DNA from: JAOTVV01 sp041602035
GTDB lineage: Bacteria; Gemmatimonadota; Gemmatimonadetes; Gemmatimonadales; GWC2-71-9
Length of the DNA: 64,000 bases
Direction: 5' to 3'
Assembly (NCBI GenBank): GCA_041602035.1
Contig: JBFIHA010000010.1
Location: forward strand, 28,316-92,315
The notes beneath the pieces are model-generated. The model was not told the DNA's origin. It searched no databases and worked only from the letters and a program-made list of their open reading frames with translations. A program made the position numbers and the translations under genes. Below are positions 25,178 to 33,636 of the stretch, in pieces (position 1 is the first letter of the stretch; each line of letters starts with the position of its first letter).

Positions 25178-26176
25178 TCAGTAGACCCGCACGGCCAGCG
25201 CCTTGATCGCGAGGACCACCGTGGAGCCGACCTGGATATCGAGCTCCTTGAGCGCAGCCGGCGTGATGCGGGCCGCGAGATCGACGCCAACGTCAACGAC
25301 GATGGTCACGCGATCGGGACCGTGCTCGCTGATGCGCACTACTCGGCCAGGAAATTCGTTACGGGCGCTGGAGTGGAGCGGCGTGCGGCTCACCAACACC
25401 TCGTCGGCAGGCAGTGCGAGGGTCACCGGCCCCGAGCGATCCGTGACGATACGGATCTCGAGCGTTCCGACCTGTGCCGTCTTGGAACCGGTGCCCTCCG
25501 GCAGGACGGCGCGAAACAGGTTCTCCGGGGTAGCGACGCCGGAACGACCGTCAGCCAGCGCCACGAGATGGTCCGACCAACGGTATGCGTCCTCCAGTTG
25601 ATGCGACGCGAAACACACCGCGGCACCACGTGCGCGTTCCTCGTCGAGCACCTGGTAGAGCCGAGTGCTCGTGGCCCGGTCCGCGGCGCTCGCCGGCTCG
25701 TCCAGGAGCAGGACCGCCGGCTCCAGGGCCAACGCCCGTGCAATCGCCACCCGCTGCATCTCACCGTTGCTCAGCTGCTGAGCACGGCGCGGCGCCAGAT
25801 CGCCGCCCAGAACCCGCTCCAGCGCCCGGGTGGCCCTGGGAGCGCTCTCGGAGCTGCGAATTCCGTGCAGCGAGAGCGCATACGCCAGGTTGTCCTGCAC
25901 GGTTCCGGGAAACAGAAACGGCGTCTGCTCCACCAGGGTCACGCGCCGCCGGGCACGCCGGCGGTCGGCCGACCCACGAATCGGCGTGCCATCGAGACGC
26001 AGCATGCCCGCGCGCGGCGCCTCGAGGCAAGCCAGGACGCGCAGCAGCGTGCTTTTTCCGGAGCCATTCGGTCCGACAACTGCCGTGACCGTTCCCCGCG
26101 GGATCGTGAGCTCCTCGATCGATAGGACCGTACGCCGGCCGTATCCGTGCTCGAGATCGCGCACCTCAAGCATCAC
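25178..26176 (-). CDS. ABC transporter ATP-binding protein, tungstate/molybdate type
   Basis: 332 residues. Walker A GPNGSGKST is near 35-43, the signature LSNGEMQRVAIARAL (S-N-G-E rather than S-G-G-Q) near 137, and Walker B VLLLDEPAS near 157. From about 245 there is a TOBE/Mop-like molybdate-binding domain (V-S-x-T-P-L-H-S-S-A-R-N), as in ModC and TupC. It overlaps the permease gene by 11 bases. It powers oxyanion uptake with the permease upstream. Confidence 0.88.
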   Translation of the reverse strand: MMLEVRDLEHGYGRRTVLSIEELTIPRGTVTAVVGPNGSGKSTLLRVLACLEAPRAGMLRLDGTPIRGSADRRRARRRVTLVEQTPFLFPGTVQDNLAYALSLHGIRSSESAPRATRALERVLGGDLAPRRAQQLSNGEMQRVAIARALALEPAVLLLDEPASAADRATSTRLYQVLDEERARGAAVCFASHQLEDAYRWSDHLVALADGRSGVATPENLFRAVLPEGTGSKTAQVGTLEIRIVTDRSGPVTLALPADEVLVSRTPLHSSARNEFPGRVVRISEHGPDRVTIVVDVGVDLAARITPAALKELDIQVGSTVVLAIKALAVRVY

Positions 26177-26861
26177 CGCGTCCCTGAAAGAGCTGGAGGA
26201 GGACGTTGACGGTCAGTGCCAGGGCCAGCAGCACGAGCCCCAAGGCCATGGCCAACGCGAAGTCACCTTGCGACGTGGCCAAGGCGACCGCCGTCGTGAG
26301 CGTGCGGGTGTAGTGCCGGATGTTGCCTCCGACGATCAGCGCCGCACCCACCTCCGCCAGGACGCGGCCGAACGCCACCGTCACGGCTGTGAGGAGCGCA
26401 AACCGGGCAGCGCTGGCCACGGCGAGATGGGTGCGCCACGGGCTCGCGCCGAGCATGAGCGCGGTGCGGCGCACCCGTGGATCGACGCCCTGAACGGCTG
26501 CTGCCGTGAGGGCTGCCGCGATCGGGGCGGCCAGGACGACCTCGGCGATGACGATGGCCCACCACGTGTAGAGCAGCTCGAGACCACCGAACGGTCCGCG
26601 GCGGGCCAGGAGCCCCCAGATGATCACGCCGACCACCACGGTGGGGAACGCGAGCATCGTGTTGAGTACCGTGAGGGCTGCGCGACGTCCAAAGAAGCGT
26701 GTCGTTCCGACGACAAAGCCCACCGGCACACCGACGAGGCACGCCAGCAGGGTGGACGTGACGGCGATGCGGAGGGAGAGCGCGGTGATATCGACGACGT
26801 CCGGGTCGCCGCCGAGGATCAACTCGACGCCGCGGCGGAGACCATCCCAGAGGAGCTCCAA
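26166..26861 (-). CDS. ABC transporter permease, TupB-like
   Basis: 231 residues with five or six membrane helices and a cytoplasmic EAA-type loop around G-A-S-P-W-R-T-H. The stretch F-P-T-V-V-V-G with R-R-G-P-F-G-G-L-E-L-L-Y is characteristic of tungstate permease TupB. No TupA-type binding protein is adjacent: the preceding gene encodes a barrel. It probably imports tungstate or molybdate for the moeA/mobA products next door. Confidence 0.86.
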   Translation of the reverse strand: MELLWDGLRRGVELILGGDPDVVDITALSLRIAVTSTLLACLVGVPVGFVVGTTRFFGRRAALTVLNTMLAFPTVVVGVIIWGLLARRGPFGGLELLYTWWAIVIAEVVLAAPIAAALTAAAVQGVDPRVRRTALMLGASPWRTHLAVASAARFALLTAVTVAFGRVLAEVGAALIVGGNIRHYTRTLTTAVALATSQGDFALAMALGLVLLALALTVNVLLQLFQGRGDA

Positions 26862-26864
26862 CGG

Positions 26865-27599
26865 CTACCGACCGAAGGCCCAACCCACCGACACGAGGAA
26901 CATCGGGTTGTGCGTCCACTGGGTGGTCTTGTTGAACCGCGAGTCCAGTACGGGATCGTCGTCCGGCGCATTGGCGGGTGGATCGAAGAACTGCGACGGG
27001 TAGGACAGACGCCAGATCACGTCCCGGGCCTCGAACCGAAAGCTGACGCGGCGGAACGGAAACCAGCGGAATCCGATTTGTGGCCCGACGAGGAACTTGG
27101 TGGAGAACTTGAACAGGCTCAGCGAATCCGCTGCCGGGACGTCGCCGCCCAGGGCGAGGCCCAGAGACGCGCCGGCGTACGGGGCGAGACCGTACCAGGT
27201 CTTAGCGCCGGTGAGTACCAGGTTGAGTCCCGCATCGACCATGATGACGGATTGCGTTGTGGTGCCGAGGATACGGGCATCGGGTGCCTGACTCGGATCG
27301 AGGAGGAGGCGATCAAAGTTGCCGACATTGACGCCGAGCTGGACGGCGCCGGGTCCCGCGAGGTGCAGGTCGAACCGCATCCCGCCGAAGCGGCCACGGG
27401 CGGGTCCCACCTCCACCTTACCGCCGCCACCCCAGGAGTACCCACCGGTCGCCGAGATCTGGTACTTTGAACGGAGATCCCTGTACGGGGAGGACCCCGG
27501 GGGATGCCCGACTTGGGTGTGACCCACAGACACCGACACGGAAGCCGCTACCAGGACGAGGATGATGGTTCGTGCGAGGTGCCGGGCGCGGTTTGACAT
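26865..27599 (-). CDS. Predicted outer-membrane beta-barrel protein
   Basis: 244 residues. A signal peptide (hydrophobic 11-25, likely cut near 29 after V-G-H-T-Q) precedes a glycine- and aromatic-rich body with amphipathic strands and a terminal ...V-G-W-A-F-G-R, typical of barrels ending in an aromatic strand. No family is recognised. It starts 3 bases upstream of the permease gene in the same direction, so it could be the outer-membrane part of the tungstate uptake route, but nothing in the sequence shows this. Its ATG lies within the -35 region of the divergent SH3 promoter. Confidence 0.7.
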   Translation of the reverse strand: MSNRARHLARTIILVLVAASVSVSVGHTQVGHPPGSSPYRDLRSKYQISATGGYSWGGGGKVEVGPARGRFGGMRFDLHLAGPGAVQLGVNVGNFDRLLLDPSQAPDARILGTTTQSVIMVDAGLNLVLTGAKTWYGLAPYAGASLGLALGGDVPAADSLSLFKFSTKFLVGPQIGFRWFPFRRVSFRFEARDVIWRLSYPSQFFDPPANAPDDDPVLDSRFNKTTQWTHNPMFLVSVGWAFGR

Positions 27600-27621
27600 G
27601 AAACTCGGGGGCTCCTACAAT
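27593..27621 (+). promoter_or_regulatory. Strong sigma-70-type promoter for SH3-domain gene
   Basis: TTGACA (27593-27598), a 17-base spacer and TACAAT (27616-27621): a perfect -35 box, the optimal spacer and a 5/6 -10 box. It predicts a transcript start near 27628. The -35 overlaps the start codon of the divergent barrel gene. Confidence 0.85.
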
Positions 27622-27637
27622 CGTCGTGAGAGTCAGA

Positions 27638-28675
27638 ATGAGGCAATCTAGCCACCTCCTGTCGGCACTACCAGCCTGTATCGTGGGTGCCGTTGTGCTG
27701 TGCAGTGGTACGGCACAGCGCCTGGAGGCGCAGAATCGCTACCGCGTGATCCGCACGGAGAACTTTCGCCGCGAGCCGACGGGCACGGCGGCACTCCTCG
27801 CCACCGTGAACGGCGGTGTTGAGCTGCGAGCCGAGTCGGTGGATGGGCGGTGGGTGCAAGTCGTGCTCGACGGCTGGATCTGGGGTCGCTCGCTGGAGGA
27901 GACCGACCGTGAGGGCTACGACCTGGTCGTCGGCGCCCGCGACGGAGAAAACCTACGGAGCGAGCCGAACGGTCGCATCCTGGCTCGGGCATCCACCGGT
28001 GCGTTGTTCGAGGAGGTCGAGCGGCGTCCGGGGTGGGTGCGTGTCCGCCGTGTCGGGTGGATGTTCGGGCAATCGCTCGAGCAACTCGGCAGCGCATCCG
28101 CCGGGCGGCGTGCGGAGCCGCCTCGCCCGGTTCCACCGGTCGCCGCTGCGGCCGATCCCGTGCTGGACCGCGCGGTGACCGCGGACCGCACGGTGCTGCG
28201 TCGATCGCCGGACGGCGATTCGGCGGGCGTACTCGTCCCGGACGCCCCGGTGCGAGTGATTGCCCGGTCGGGGGAATGGGTGCGGGTGCAGGTCGAGGGA
28301 TGGGCCCGTGACACGGACCTGCGACCGTCGACGCCGGGCGTGCTGGTCGGGGTGACCGGGGCCGAGGTCCGCGCGCGCCCTGCGGAGTTCGAGGGGAAGC
28401 GGGTACAGTGGATCGTGCAGTTCATCGCGGTGCAGGATGCCGACGAGGTCCGCCGGGACATCCCGACCGGACAGCGATACATGTTGGCTCGCGGCCCGCT
28501 GCCCGAGACCGGCTTCGTGTACGTCATCCTCACCGACGACCAGGTGGGGCAGTTAGCAAAGATGGAACCGCTGACCGAATTGGTCATCGTGGGACACGTC
28601 CGTACCGGCCGCTCCCACTACCTCGGCAATCCGGTGCTGTCGTTGGTGGAGATGGTTCGTCGACGCGACAAGTGA
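27638..28675 (+). CDS. Exported protein with bacterial SH3-like repeats
   Basis: 345 residues from the ATG at 27638. The in-frame GTG at 27626 is less likely because the promoter predicts transcription to begin at about 27628. A signal peptide ends R-L-E-A-Q. The mature part has three SH3b-like units with the N-x-R-x-x-P/R-S-x-P core and a W-V-x-V strand (about 40-85, 90-140, 175-225). An OB-like region of about 100 residues with no recognised motif follows. Such proteins usually sit in the periplasm and bind peptidoglycan or partners. Confidence 0.78.
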   Translation: MRQSSHLLSALPACIVGAVVLCSGTAQRLEAQNRYRVIRTENFRREPTGTAALLATVNGGVELRAESVDGRWVQVVLDGWIWGRSLEETDREGYDLVVGARDGENLRSEPNGRILARASTGALFEEVERRPGWVRVRRVGWMFGQSLEQLGSASAGRRAEPPRPVPPVAAAADPVLDRAVTADRTVLRRSPDGDSAGVLVPDAPVRVIARSGEWVRVQVEGWARDTDLRPSTPGVLVGVTGAEVRARPAEFEGKRVQWIVQFIAVQDADEVRRDIPTGQRYMLARGPLPETGFVYVILTDDQVGQLAKMEPLTELVIVGHVRTGRSHYLGNPVLSLVEMVRRRDK

Positions 28676-28684
28676 GAGTGCGCC

Positions 28685-29062
28685 ATGAATGAGAACCTGA
28701 AGGCGAAGATCGTCGGCAGGCTCGACGCCCTGCCGGACGAAGTCGGGCGCCAAGTACTCGATTATTTGGAGTTCCTGGACTCCAAGTACAACCGGAGCCG
28801 GCGTGCGCCCTCCACGGTGCAACGTTTAACCGAAAATCTCGAAGATCGGCTTGGCACCGTGCGGATCGCGGATGTGGCGGCTAAGGGGGGCGCGCAGGTG
28901 TTGGAAGCCGCGGGTCGCTTGATGGAGGGACTCGCGGCGGCGAGCCGGGTGGTGGCCGAGGAACTCGAACCAGTCGGCACGTCGTTGGGGGAGGGGCAGG
29001 AGCCTCACGGCGACGAATCCCCGTCCGAAGAGCCCGAATCGGAGGAACCACCGCCCGCTTGA
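28685..29062 (+). CDS. Hypothetical small acidic protein
   Basis: 125 residues. The N-terminus (NENLKAKIVGRLDALPDEVG) is helical and resembles the start of antitoxin-like or DUF2281-type proteins. The middle is an alanine-rich amphipathic helix, and the last 25 residues are very acidic and proline-rich. No signal or membrane segment. It starts 9 bases after the SH3 gene and is likely co-transcribed. Function unknown. Confidence 0.65.
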   Translation: MNENLKAKIVGRLDALPDEVGRQVLDYLEFLDSKYNRSRRAPSTVQRLTENLEDRLGTVRIADVAAKGGAQVLEAAGRLMEGLAAASRVVAEELEPVGTSLGEGQEPHGDESPSEEPESEEPPPA

Positions 29063-29080
29063 CCGCCCGCGCGAGCGGCT

Positions 29081-29101
29081 GGTACCTTGGTACATGGTAC
29101 C
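29081..29101 (+). repeat. Three closely spaced GGTAC units upstream of guaB
   Basis: GGTAC occurs at 29081, 29089 and 29096; the first and last are the palindrome GGTACC. It lies between the small acidic gene and the guaB leader hairpin and could be a regulator site or part of the promoter. Confidence 0.45.
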
Positions 29102-29113
29102 GCTTTTGTGACC

Positions 29114-29156
29114 GCCACGGACCCGCCCTGCGCTCGGCGCGCGGCGGGTCCGTGGC
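29114..29156 (+). promoter_or_regulatory. 14-bp perfect inverted repeat in front of guaB
   Basis: The left arm 29114-29127 and right arm 29143-29156 are exactly complementary (14 of 14), with a 15-base GC-rich loop. The stem ends 11 bases before the guaB Shine-Dalgarno. No T-tract follows, so it is either a terminator of the upstream genes of unusual form or a guaB leader structure. Confidence 0.7.
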
Positions 29157-29182
29157 ATTCATGTACGGGGAGAGGTGTGGGA

Positions 29183-30637
29183 ATGCCGCTGCGTTCGGGA
29201 TACGCGCTCACCTTCGACGACGTCCTCTTGGTTCCCCGTCACGCGACGGTCCATCCGCGTGACGTCGATGTCACGACGCGCTTCACGCGAGCCATCTCGC
29301 TCAACGTCCCCGTGATCTCCGCCGCGATGGATACGGTCACCGAATCGGAGATGGCCATTGCCATCGCTCGGTTCGGTGGGATCGGGGTCGTGCACAAGAA
29401 CATGCCGATCGACCGCCAAGCCGCCGAAGTGGATCGGGTCAAGCGCTCGGAGAGCGGCATGATCCTGAACCCGATTACGCTGGGCCCCGACCGTACGATC
29501 CGGGAGGCGGCCGTCCTGATGCGCCGATTCATGATCTCCGGCGTCCCGATCGTGGACGATCGGGGACGGCTCGTGGGCATCATCACCAATCGGGACCTGC
29601 AGTTCGAGCGCCAACTCGACCGGCCGGTGCGGGCGGCCATGACCAAGGACAACCTGATCACCGCACCGCTGGGCACGACGCTCGAAGAGGCCGAACGCAT
29701 CCTTGGCGAGCATCGGATCGAAAAGCTTCCCGTGGTGGACGAGCAGGGCATTCTGAAGGGCCTGATCACCGTCAAGGATATCATCAAGCGGCAGCAGTTC
29801 CCCAACGCCAACAAGGACGAGCATGGACGCCTGCTGGTGGCAGCAGCCGTGGGCGTGGGGCAGGATACCCGCGATCGAGCAGCCGCGCTACTCGCGGCTG
29901 GTGCCGACGCCATCGTGGTCGACTCCGCTCACGGTCACTCGCAAGGCGTGCTCGACGCCATCGCCCACCTTCGTGAGGGCTTTCCCGAGGCGCAGATCGT
30001 GGGCGGGAACGTCGCGACCCGCGACGGCGCACGCGCCCTGGTCGAGCGCGGCGTGGACGCCGTGAAGGTCGGTATCGGCCCGGGATCGATCTGTACCACG
30101 CGGGTGGTCACCGGCGTGGGTGTTCCCCAGATCACGGCGGTAGTCGGTGCGGTGGAGGGAGCGGGCGACATCCCCGTCATAGCCGACGGTGGCGTGAAGT
30201 ACTCCGGAGACGCCGTGAAGGCGCTCGCGGCCGGGGCGGCGAGCGTGATGCTGGGTTCCATGCTCGCCGGAACGGAGGAAAGCCCGGGGGAGAGCTTCCT
30301 GCTCGAAGGCCGCCGCTTCAAGACCATTCGAGGCATGGGCTCGCTCAGTGCCATGCAGGATGGGTCGGCGGATCGGTACTTCCAGGAAGGTGACGTCTCG
30401 GGTCAAAAGCTGGTTCCCGAGGGTATCGAGGGGCGCGTGCCGTACCGCGGACCCGTGGGCGACGTGCTGTATCAGATGGTCGGCGGGATCCGCTCCGGGA
30501 TGGGCTACTGCGGCTGTGCCAGCATCGGGGCGCTACGCACCGAGGCGGAGTTCGTCCAGATCAGTGTCGCCGGCCTGCGGGAGTCGCATCCTCACGACGT
30601 CGTCATCACTCGCGAGGCACCGAACTACTCGGCCTAG
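29183..30637 (+). CDS. guaB: IMP dehydrogenase
   Basis: 484 residues, the usual length. The TIM barrel is interrupted by two CBS domains (about 95-205). The catalytic cysteine is in G-P-G-S-I-C-T-T-R (about 304), and the IMP-binding D-G-G and G-S-M-L-A-G-T-E are present. It makes XMP in GTP synthesis. ATG 29183 is chosen because GGGGAGAGG lies 7 bases upstream and the conserved start is M-P-L-R-S-G-Y-A-L-T-F-D-D. A GTG at 29087 is in frame, but the added 32 residues lie across the hairpin and are not family-like. Confidence 0.95.
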   Translation: MPLRSGYALTFDDVLLVPRHATVHPRDVDVTTRFTRAISLNVPVISAAMDTVTESEMAIAIARFGGIGVVHKNMPIDRQAAEVDRVKRSESGMILNPITLGPDRTIREAAVLMRRFMISGVPIVDDRGRLVGIITNRDLQFERQLDRPVRAAMTKDNLITAPLGTTLEEAERILGEHRIEKLPVVDEQGILKGLITVKDIIKRQQFPNANKDEHGRLLVAAAVGVGQDTRDRAAALLAAGADAIVVDSAHGHSQGVLDAIAHLREGFPEAQIVGGNVATRDGARALVERGVDAVKVGIGPGSICTTRVVTGVGVPQITAVVGAVEGAGDIPVIADGGVKYSGDAVKALAAGAASVMLGSMLAGTEESPGESFLLEGRRFKTIRGMGSLSAMQDGSADRYFQEGDVSGQKLVPEGIEGRVPYRGPVGDVLYQMVGGIRSGMGYCGCASIGALRTEAEFVQISVAGLRESHPHDVVITREAPNYSA

Positions 30638-30651
30638 ATCGCACCGGGCCC

Positions 30652-30696
30652 AGGTCCGGTGGGGCGGCCACCATCGGCCGCTCGCTCACCGGACCT
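30652..30696. terminator. Bidirectional terminator-like stem between guaB and the symporter gene
   Basis: Outer arms AGGTCCGGTG and CACCGGACCT (10 bp perfect) enclose an inner GCGGCC/GGCCGC stem (6 bp) with a 6-base loop. It starts 15 bases after the guaB stop and ends 13 bases before the end of the convergent symporter gene. Confidence 0.6.
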
Positions 30697-30708
30697 CGGC
30701 GGTCGGAC

Positions 30709-32460
30709 TCAACGCTGGCCCCGCTTCTCGCCCTTCAATCTCCGATGGACCTCGTAGTTCTCCCGCCACGGCTGACGCTGGAAGTAACTGTCCGTGAGCT
30801 GCTTCACCTTCCCGGACAACAGCACCAAGGCCAGCAGGTTCGGCAGAATGACGATGCCGAGCGCGACGTCACCCATCAACCAGATGACGTTGAGCGACAC
30901 CAGGGCGCCGAAGAAGTGCATGCCCACGAAGGCGATCTTGTACGGCAGGATGGCCCTGGGTCCGAAGAGGTAGTTGGCACAGCGATCGCCGTAGTAGCTC
31001 CAGGAAATTGCGGTCGAGACCGCGAACAGCAAAACGCTGATCAGGACGATGAAATCGCCCCATTGGCCCGGGAGTCCCCGTTCGAATCCCAGCATCGTGA
31101 GTGGAGCGCCGCTCTCGACCGCGTCCCCGTACAGGGAGGAATACGTGGCGCCGTCGTCAGCCGAGGCAACGCCCGGCGCTCGATCACGTCGGGGGCGTAC
31201 CACCCCGGTGAACGGGATGGTCTGCGCGGGATCGACATACAGCCGATCGACCTCCACCTCGTGCCACGCGATGAGCGGAGCGCCCACGCCTGTCTCGACA
31301 TGGCGACCGTCCACGATCCGGATCTCTCCGTCCGGCGTCACCGTCCTCCGATTGCCTTCCTCCTCATACGCGACGTACGACAGGTCACCCCCGGTCAGCG
31401 TGATCTGGGTGGGGTGACGGTCGTCCCACACCTGGGTCATGATGATGACCAGGCCGGTCATGGTGCAGATCACCAGGGTGTCGATGAACGGCTCCAGCAG
31501 GGCGACGACACCCTCGGACACGGGCTCGTCGGTCTTCGCGGCGGCATGCGCGATGGGTGCGGAGCCCTGGCCGGCCTCGTTCGAGAACAGGCCGCGGCGT
31601 ACGCCCCACATCATCGTCACGAGCAATGCTCCCACCCCGGTGCCCGCGACGCCTGCCGTGGGATTGAACGCCTCGCGGAAGATCGTGGCAAAGCTGGGGA
31701 GAAACCAGTCGAAGTGCAGTACGATGATCGTGAGCGCCCCCGCCACGTAGATCGCCGCCATCGCCGGAGCCAGCACACTCGTGACCTTTCCGATCCGACG
31801 AATGCCGCCCAGCACCACCAGCGCGACGATCGTAGCCGTCGCGAAGCCAGTCGCCCAGACTGGAATCCCGAACGTCGTCTGCATCGAGTCTGCCACCGTG
31901 TTGGCCTGCACGGCGTTGCCGGTGAGGAACGCCGTGAATCCGAGCATCAGCGCGAAGAACACCGCGAGGGGTTTGAATGCCGGTCCCAATCCGCGCTCGA
32001 TGTAATACATCGGGCCGCCCGACACCGTACCCTGCAAGCGTCCGGCATCGGGGTCCTCGACATGGCGATAGTGCTGCGCCAGTGTCACCTCGGCGTATTT
32101 CACCGCCATGCCGAGTAGCGCCGTCACCCACATCCAGAAGAGGGCTCCCGGTCCGCCCCAGTGAATGGCGATCGCAACACCCGCGATGTTGCCGATCCCG
32201 ACAGTCGCCGACAGAGCCGTGGTGAGCGCCTGGAAGTGCGGGACGTCGCCGGGTTCCTCGGGATCGTCGTATTTGCCCGACGTCACGGCGAAGCCGTGCC
32301 CCAAGCGCCTCAGCTGAATGAACCGGAGCCGGAGCGTGAGGAAGACCCCGGTGCCGAGCAAGGCGATGACCGCGACGGGAATCACCTCGGCGCCAGCGGG
32401 GACGCCGAACTCCCACACCCAGTAGTTCAGCGTGCCAACGATGCGTTCGAGCGTGTCCAT
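30709..32460 (-). CDS. Sodium:alanine/amino-acid symporter (AGCS family)
   Basis: 583 residues. AGCS signatures are present: T-A-L-S-A-T-V-G-I-G-N-I-A-G near 81-94, a G-P-M-Y-Y-I-E-R-G-L-G region near 150, and R-R-G-L-F-S-N-E-A-G-Q-G near 289-300. About 110 extra residues (roughly 343-452) sit between two helices where shorter AGCS proteins have a short loop, which accounts for the length (usual 450-500). CTGGAG lies 4 bases before the ATG. It takes up alanine or glycine with Na+. Confidence 0.9.
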   Translation of the reverse strand: MDTLERIVGTLNYWVWEFGVPAGAEVIPVAVIALLGTGVFLTLRLRFIQLRRLGHGFAVTSGKYDDPEEPGDVPHFQALTTALSATVGIGNIAGVAIAIHWGGPGALFWMWVTALLGMAVKYAEVTLAQHYRHVEDPDAGRLQGTVSGGPMYYIERGLGPAFKPLAVFFALMLGFTAFLTGNAVQANTVADSMQTTFGIPVWATGFATATIVALVVLGGIRRIGKVTSVLAPAMAAIYVAGALTIIVLHFDWFLPSFATIFREAFNPTAGVAGTGVGALLVTMMWGVRRGLFSNEAGQGSAPIAHAAAKTDEPVSEGVVALLEPFIDTLVICTMTGLVIIMTQVWDDRHPTQITLTGGDLSYVAYEEEGNRRTVTPDGEIRIVDGRHVETGVGAPLIAWHEVEVDRLYVDPAQTIPFTGVVRPRRDRAPGVASADDGATYSSLYGDAVESGAPLTMLGFERGLPGQWGDFIVLISVLLFAVSTAISWSYYGDRCANYLFGPRAILPYKIAFVGMHFFGALVSLNVIWLMGDVALGIVILPNLLALVLLSGKVKQLTDSYFQRQPWRENYEVHRRLKGEKRGQR

Positions 32461-32555
32461 GATACTCCAGCGAAGCTCGTGAAGGGCTCAAGATGGGTTG
32501 GGCATGCCGGATCGAGCAAGGGTCGTGTGCCGTCGCGCGGGCTTGGGACCCGCAG

Positions 32556-32561
32556 TACCTT
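32556..32561 (+). promoter_or_regulatory. -10-like box directly before the DHH gene
   Basis: TACCTT lies 7 bases before the ATG with no Shine-Dalgarno between them. No good -35 is seen. Confidence 0.35.
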
Positions 32562-32568
32562 CCCGTCC

Positions 32569-33612
32569 ATGGCTCGATCGAAGCCCACTCCCAGTCAGCG
32601 TCGCGGGCCCGGTGTGCCCGCCGCGCGCCGTCGCGGGGCCAAACAGCTGATCGAGGTGTTGCGGCCCCGGATGCGTGTTGCCCTCACCACGCACGTGAAT
32701 GCGGACGGCGACGGCTCGGGGAGTGAAGTCGCGCTGTGGTATCTCCTCCAGGAGTGTGGCGTTACTGCCAGCGTCGTGAACCCGACGCCGTTCCCGGCCC
32801 GGTATCGCTTCCTGCTCGAAGGGATCGAGCATGCCGATCAATCGAAGCACGCCGTCAACGAACTGAAGCGCGCCGACCTGATCGTCGTCTTGGATATCGC
32901 CGACCTCGGACGCTTGGGACATCTGGGCCGAGTCGTGAAGGGCACGACGGTGCCCGTGGCGTGTATCGATCATCACCTGAGTGACGGGACATTACCGCCG
33001 GGACCTCGCCTCGTGGATGCCGCGGCCTGCGCCACCGGCGAGCTGGTGTACGACCTCGCACGGGTGGCCGGATGGGACATCGGCGCTCACGTCGCCCGCG
33101 CGATCTACGTTGCACTCTTGACCGACACGGGCGGCTTCCGATTCAGCAACACCACGTCCCGCACGTTGCGGCTCGCGTCGGATCTGCTGGATCGTGGGTT
33201 GAGCGCAGAGCAGATCTATCGCGACGTGTATGCCTCGGAGTCGGAGGGGAAGATCCGGCTCTTGGCCGAAGTGCTGCAAACACTGATGGTGGAGCGGGAA
33301 CATCGTTTGGCGTGGGTTACGGTCCCGCCGGGCGCGCTCGAGCGGCACGGCGTGGAGCCGGACGAGCTCGAGGGCGTGGTGGAGTTCGCTCGGTCCGTAC
33401 GTGGGGTGAGCACGGCGATTCTGTTCCGTGAGCTCGCCAACGGGCGCATCAAGGTCTCGTTCCGCTCTGTCGGAGGAGTGGATGTCGCGGCACTTGCCGA
33501 GCAATTCGGTGGCGGCGGTCACCGCCGGGCGGCCGGGGCTTCCCTTGCGGGTGAGTTGGCGCAGGTGCAGGCGCGTGTCCTGTCCGCCGCCCGTTCGGTT
33601 GCCCGGCCGTAG
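32569..33612 (+). CDS. DHH-family phosphoesterase, NrnA-like
   Basis: 347 residues. The DHH domain has THVNADGDGSGSE (about 40-52), V-V-L-D-I-A-D near 105 and the signature I-D-H-H near 131; the DHHA1 domain ends with the G-G-G-H-x2-A-A-G motif near 316-324. NrnA-type enzymes degrade nanoRNAs and pAp. ATG 32569 fits the basic N-terminus; the frame runs 136 codons further up inside the divergent symporter gene. mrp follows after 24 bases but has its own promoter. Confidence 0.88.
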   Translation: MARSKPTPSQRRGPGVPAARRRGAKQLIEVLRPRMRVALTTHVNADGDGSGSEVALWYLLQECGVTASVVNPTPFPARYRFLLEGIEHADQSKHAVNELKRADLIVVLDIADLGRLGHLGRVVKGTTVPVACIDHHLSDGTLPPGPRLVDAAACATGELVYDLARVAGWDIGAHVARAIYVALLTDTGGFRFSNTTSRTLRLASDLLDRGLSAEQIYRDVYASESEGKIRLLAEVLQTLMVEREHRLAWVTVPPGALERHGVEPDELEGVVEFARSVRGVSTAILFRELANGRIKVSFRSVGGVDVAALAEQFGGGGHRRAAGASLAGELAQVQARVLSAARSVARP

Positions 33613-33627
33613 GGCCTCTCCTATCAT
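33599..33627 (+). promoter_or_regulatory. Sigma-70-type promoter for mrp
   Basis: TTGCCC (33599-33604), a 17-base spacer and TATCAT (33622-33627). The expected start of transcription, about 33634, lies 3 bases from the mrp ATG, so the mRNA would be nearly leaderless. It overlaps the end of the DHH gene. Confidence 0.7.
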
Positions 33628-33636
33628 TCGAGCACC

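Noticed and set aside
29087..29182. N-terminal extension of guaB from GTG 29087
   Set aside because: It would translate through the 14-bp stem-loop; IMPDH homology and a strong Shine-Dalgarno support ATG 29183.
29063..29182. Known purine riboswitch in front of guaB
   Set aside because: No three-way junction with the conserved purine-riboswitch loops can be drawn; only a single long stem is present.
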